Source: Phoronis australis
Taxonomy: Eukaryota > Phoronida > Phoronidae
Assembly (NCBI GenBank): GCA_002633005.1
Contig: NMRA01000067.1
Coordinates: 861,812-925,811, forward strand
Direction: 5' to 3'
DNA: 64,000 nucleotides
Shown here piece after piece: positions 60,872 through 64,000 of this stretch. Made by a program: the position numbers and the translations under genes. A model generated the notes under the pieces. The model was given only the letters and a program-made list of their open reading frames with translations. It did no database searches and was not told the DNA's origin. Each line of letters starts with the position of its first letter. The stretch's first letter is position 1.

Positions 60872-60934
60872 CAAACATCTCATTCCCAAACCCACCGAAC
60901 ACGCCGGAAACTTCTTTGTCACAAGGAGTTTCCT
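60872..60934 (-). pseudogene. hAT/ZMYM1-like pseudogene, upstream exon
   Basis: The acceptor is cttaacag, the donor is TTTG/GTGAGT. It encodes ETPCDKEVSGVFGGFGNEMF and joins in phase to the exon at 60351-60485. Low complexity and acidic, like the variable N-terminal region of these proteins. A first exon may lie near 61240-61310 (MGRKEHEEKLRKR...) but has no matching junction. Confidence 0.45.
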
Positions 60935-61249
60935 CTGTTAAGTTACGTATCACTGTGTTATTCCAAAAGGAACTTCAACGGGCCCAGCATGACGACAGGA
61001 GCGCTGATAACGAAAAGGAGAGAAATGCCTGGGCCTCCACTTTTAACATCAAAAGTTCCGTAAGAGCAACATTCGCACCCCTCGCAAAATTGCCTGGGTA
61101 TAGTATAGAGAATACATTACTCCGCAACTTGAACCTCGGGCCCAAGATTAAGGCTGAGGAAAGGACACTTTATCTTAAATCAGTTATTGCATGCATAACA
61201 AAATTACCATCAGTTTCCCTTTTCTTCGGAAAAATCCATTAGTCTATGT

Positions 61250-62690
61250 TGCGGCAGCACTCTCTGCATCTTTTTCTCAGCTTCTCTTCGTGTTCCTTCC
61301 TTCCCATGGCAGCGCAAGATGTTTACTGGAGGTCTAGTGTATTACACTGATTTGATTATAAAAGCGCGCACCAAAGCGTGTGCAACCACCCAGCTAGTCC
61401 TCACTCACAAAGTTGTAAATGCCACCCACACATTGGCCATCCAAGCACTTGCCACAAGACCTGTGCCGCGTTAAAGATGATCATGAACTTATGTCCATTT
61501 TACAGATTTTACCTGATTTTACTTGTCTCAAAACATGACTCTCCACACCCAAATATCAAATTTAAAATATTGGGTTATTTGTGATCTTATGATATGCAAA
61601 TAATAAATGTTTTGCATGGGCGGCACAGCACTGAAATATTAGTGGGGGGGCTACAGCTCTCTAGTCCCCTATGGTGCGTTACTCATGTTTTGTTGCTGTG
61701 TTCACCAAACACTTCTTCCACAACATTGCTGATCATGTGCACGCGTGGCATCATACAACATAAGCGACACTTGGTGAAAAGGTAATAACACTGCCTGCAA
61801 AACTTCAATCGATGTTCGTGGAACCTTTTTGTAACGGACTGCAAAGCAATGTTCAGGAATCTGAATATGGTAATGTAATAGACGTTTTGGGAAGAAATGA
61901 AACGAATTAGAAATCGCTACTGAAAATATTCAATACAGGAAACTGAAGTCCACGAACTGCTTTAACATCCAGTGTCTCCTAAGGCGGACCCTTAAGGCGC
62001 ATTCCAGCACACCGTGGCTCGAGCTGTGAATTGTGCATTTGTCAAATTTTGGTAGTTCCTTTCTATAGTGGGCTTTTGTCTCATTTTCTAATTTTTTGGG
62101 AGCTTTTGTCTTTTTTTCGTTTCTGTGAGGCAGACCTTTTTGCCCACTTCGCCAAATGGGGGGGGGGCTCAAATGGGGTGCGCGCATGTGAAGCATGACT
62201 TCACTCCCTATGCTTAAAAACAGAATTATGACAGCTTCACATTTTTCTTTCCCCGCCCCTGGTCCCAGCACTTCCACTTCCCCATCCATGACATCCACCC
62301 AATATTCTACATTTCAGCCAAGCTACAATTCATTCCTATTCATAAAGAAATAACACTACATTAAACAATTGAAGAGAGGATTCCAGACAGTTATGGCATT
62401 ACTATGAATAACAATGACCATCAGATGTGATATTGAATGCCAGCTAATGACTGATTTAAAGGTGACTATTAAGCTATGGTGGTGAACCCATTAGCCTAAT
62501 TATATCATGACACATGGTAAATGAGCATATACCCTTCACTCAGCTTGCTCCAGCCAATGGTAGAATAAAGGGCAAGATCTGACTAAATGTAGGCCATAAT
62601 TAGGCCCCTCAACCCAGGCAAACTACATAAGTTTGTTAAGACACGACCAAACAAGGAGTTTACTATAATTTGGCAGTAATCTTTCTCATA
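61250..62690. other. No supported gene
   Basis: Intergenic-looking DNA with a short G run at about 62157-62167. Small frames have no splice context or recognisable motif. Confidence 0.4.
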
Positions 62691-62696
62691 TACATA

Positions 62697-63823
62697 TTTC
62701 ATTGAAGACATGACTTTGATCTGTTTTCACGAGTTTAATTTCAGTTCTTTCAAACTCTCTAAATGGAGATCATCACAACAATGCAATAAAAATCCAATGG
62801 ACGTCAGTAAGTAACATAATTTACAAAGCGATATTTTGAGACACATATCCCATCTTCAAGCTACAATTCACAACTAGTTCACAGTGAAATGCACATCAGA
62901 AATGTCAAATGCAATATATCACGTGAAGTTGGCATGCGCAACTATAACAATAAAAACATATAAATATACACGCGTTGCTGTGCATCATACTGCACATATC
63001 ACCTAAATAATGATAGAGTCCTTCAAGTTCCAGTTTAAGCTGCTCATTCAAACTGGGTTTTTCAAACATTATTAGACTGTAAGAGTTGTTAATCCTAAAG
63101 ACAAGCTAGATGTAATTATTTATTACAAGAATATGAAGACCTCTAATTTAGTGATGAGAAATAATATTAGTCATGAGAAGGTCCGCACTGTTGCTAGATG
63201 TAATGTTATTTATGAGTTTACTTAATGTCCCGCGGTCGAATGTTTTCGTCCTCATCAGTAACAAAATTACATAGGGCACTGGGTCTGTTCCTTGTCTCGA
63301 CAACTTTCAATGCATTTACAAAGTGGCTGAGTAAAAGACCATTTTCAAAACGTTCATGGTCGCAAGATAACTCGTCAGGAGATTGTTGACAATACAATCA
63401 TTCGCTACATTGAAAATGATGTACACAGGTTACGAACATTAGAGTAATAATGTTTGAAAAACCCAGTTTGAATGAGCCGCTTAAACTGGAACTCGAAGGA
63501 CTCTATCATTATTTAGGTGATATGTGCAGTATGATGCACAGAAACGCATGTATATTTATGTTTTTATTGTCATAGTTGCGCATGCCAACTTCACGTCTTA
63601 TATTGCATTTGTCATTTCTGATGTGAGTTTTACTGTGAACTAGTTGTAAATAGTAGCCTGAAGATGAGATATGTGTCTCAAAATATGGCTTTGTAAATTA
63701 TGTTACCTACTGATGTGGACTGGATTTTTATTTGTGATGTAAAGACAAGATCTCCATTTAGAGAGTTTGAAAGAACTGAAATTAAACTCATAAAAACAGA
63801 TCAAAGTCGTGCCTTCAATGAAA
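62697..63823 (+). mobile_element. Penelope-like retroelement fragment with inverted arms
   Basis: Arms 62697-63073 and 63446-63823 are inverted copies of each other, each about 377 bases (for example gatctccatttagagagttt at about 63750 against its inverse at 62754). The 370-base centre, read on +, gives pieces of the C-terminal GIY-YIG endonuclease of Penelope-like elements: IIYYKNMKTSNLVMRNN, ARCNVIYEF, NYIGH, LSMHLQSG, VKDHFQNVHGRKITRQEIVD, TIIRYIENDVHRLRTLE, interrupted by stops and frame changes. The right arm begins with the end of that frame (FEKPSLNEPLKLELEGLYH) and then the 3' region; the left arm is an inverted copy of the same 3' end. Inverted, incomplete insertions are known for this class. 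Confidence 0.7.
63090..63445 (+). pseudogene. GIY-YIG endonuclease remnant of a Penelope-like element
   Basis: The domain lies between the two arms. Visible motifs are IYEF (the GIY position) and NYIG (the YIG position), spaced as in the family, and the distal RQEIVDN...IIRYIENDV helix. At least two stops and one frame change break it. The reverse transcriptase part, which would lie upstream, is absent, so this is a 5'-truncated copy. Confidence 0.65.
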
Positions 63824-64000
63824 AACGTAAACTAGGAGTTAGGTGATGTTTCGATGAGTTTGCCAACCGGTCCACACTAACAAACTAATTCACACAATGA
63901 ACAGAGGTTAAGGACATCTCAAACTTCATTCACAAAAATTGGCCATTCTTGCAATTATAATTCACAAATGTCTAGCAAAATACCATATCTTCATTCTCGG

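Larger units (their letters stand above)
57595..60934 (-). pseudogene. Decayed ZMYM1-like hAT transposase (DUF4371/hAT C-terminal dimerisation), spliced
   Basis: Three exons with agreeing phases are visible: 60872-60934, 60351-60485 and 57595-59898. The last contains, in order, a TTF-type zinc-finger region (HLDGGFCKYCSLFA), the hAT core (FADEVTAHSKTF; DMRCQIREEFLTF; RHDGASNMSGAQKG; HCSSHCLNLVIAQSC), CKTGWSEWHTAYQQ, FLSHLDRISTKLKGREVD and the C-terminal dimerisation segment (YPNIHMLLRIACTLP; LSALALIHIRYNILIDI). Such proteins in animals are transposases or domesticated relatives that bind DNA. This copy is broken by a stop near 59789, a frameshift near 59501, a stop near 59390, frameshifts near 59055 and 58755, a stop near 57962 and a frameshift near 57780. 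It should not make a full protein. Confidence 0.8.

Noticed and set aside
1-64000. A previously undescribed multi-gene defence or biosynthetic system
   Set aside because: The window is a gene-poor animal locus; nothing resembles a co-directional functional cassette. The unusual biology here is the splice-donor repeat in the cyclase and the transposon families.

Overview
The window looks like nuclear DNA from an invertebrate animal. It is AT-rich and gene-poor, with short coding exons bounded by GT/AG splice sites, kilobase introns and many decayed transposons. No bacterial-style operon, tRNA, rRNA or CRISPR is present. The gene content (an atypical soluble guanylate cyclase, a secreted fibrinogen-domain protein, a ZMYM1/hAT-type sequence) and the repeat style fit a marine deuterostome such as a hemichordate or echinoderm. 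That placement is an inference, not proof. Two single-N joins (7049 and 22120) are flanked by near-identical direct duplications and look like unmerged haplotypes. One longer N gap (12061-12532) removes coding sequence.

Left part, 1-12.9 kb, + strand: a secreted fibrinogen-related protein. A signal-peptide/coiled-coil exon (4059-4447) and a second coiled-coil exon (5878-5999) join in phase. The C-terminal fibrinogen domain exon (12533-12927) follows the gap, and the first half of that domain lies in or near the gap.

Centre left, 14.4-32.7 kb, - strand: a soluble guanylate cyclase. Eight exons join in a single reading frame of 603 residues. They cover the whole H-NOX haem domain (proximal His105, YxSxR at 134-138), the HNOBA domain, a coiled-coil linker and most of the cyclase domain; the last exon(s) were not found. 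Two features stand out. Exon 5 ends in an array of 108-bp tandem repeats that each carry the end of the exon and its 5' splice site, giving five successive donors. The usual first metal-binding Asp of the cyclase is Tyr445. The fibrinogen and cyclase genes converge tail to tail.

Centre and right, 32.8-55.6 kb: no convincing host gene. This is a repeat landscape of minisatellites, hairpin MITEs and three families of 1.2-1.8 kb terminal-inverted-repeat elements: A at 41.2 and 51.9 kb with a fragment at 31.6 kb, B at 47.9 kb, and C at 43.2 and 46.2 kb in opposite orientation. A and B share subterminal motifs.

Right end: two in-phase exons (56.4 and 55.7 kb, - strand) of an unidentified gene; a decayed, spliced ZMYM1-like hAT transposase (57.6-60.9 kb, - strand); and a Penelope-like retroelement fragment with a GIY-YIG endonuclease remnant between two 377-bp inverted arms (62.7-63.8 kb).
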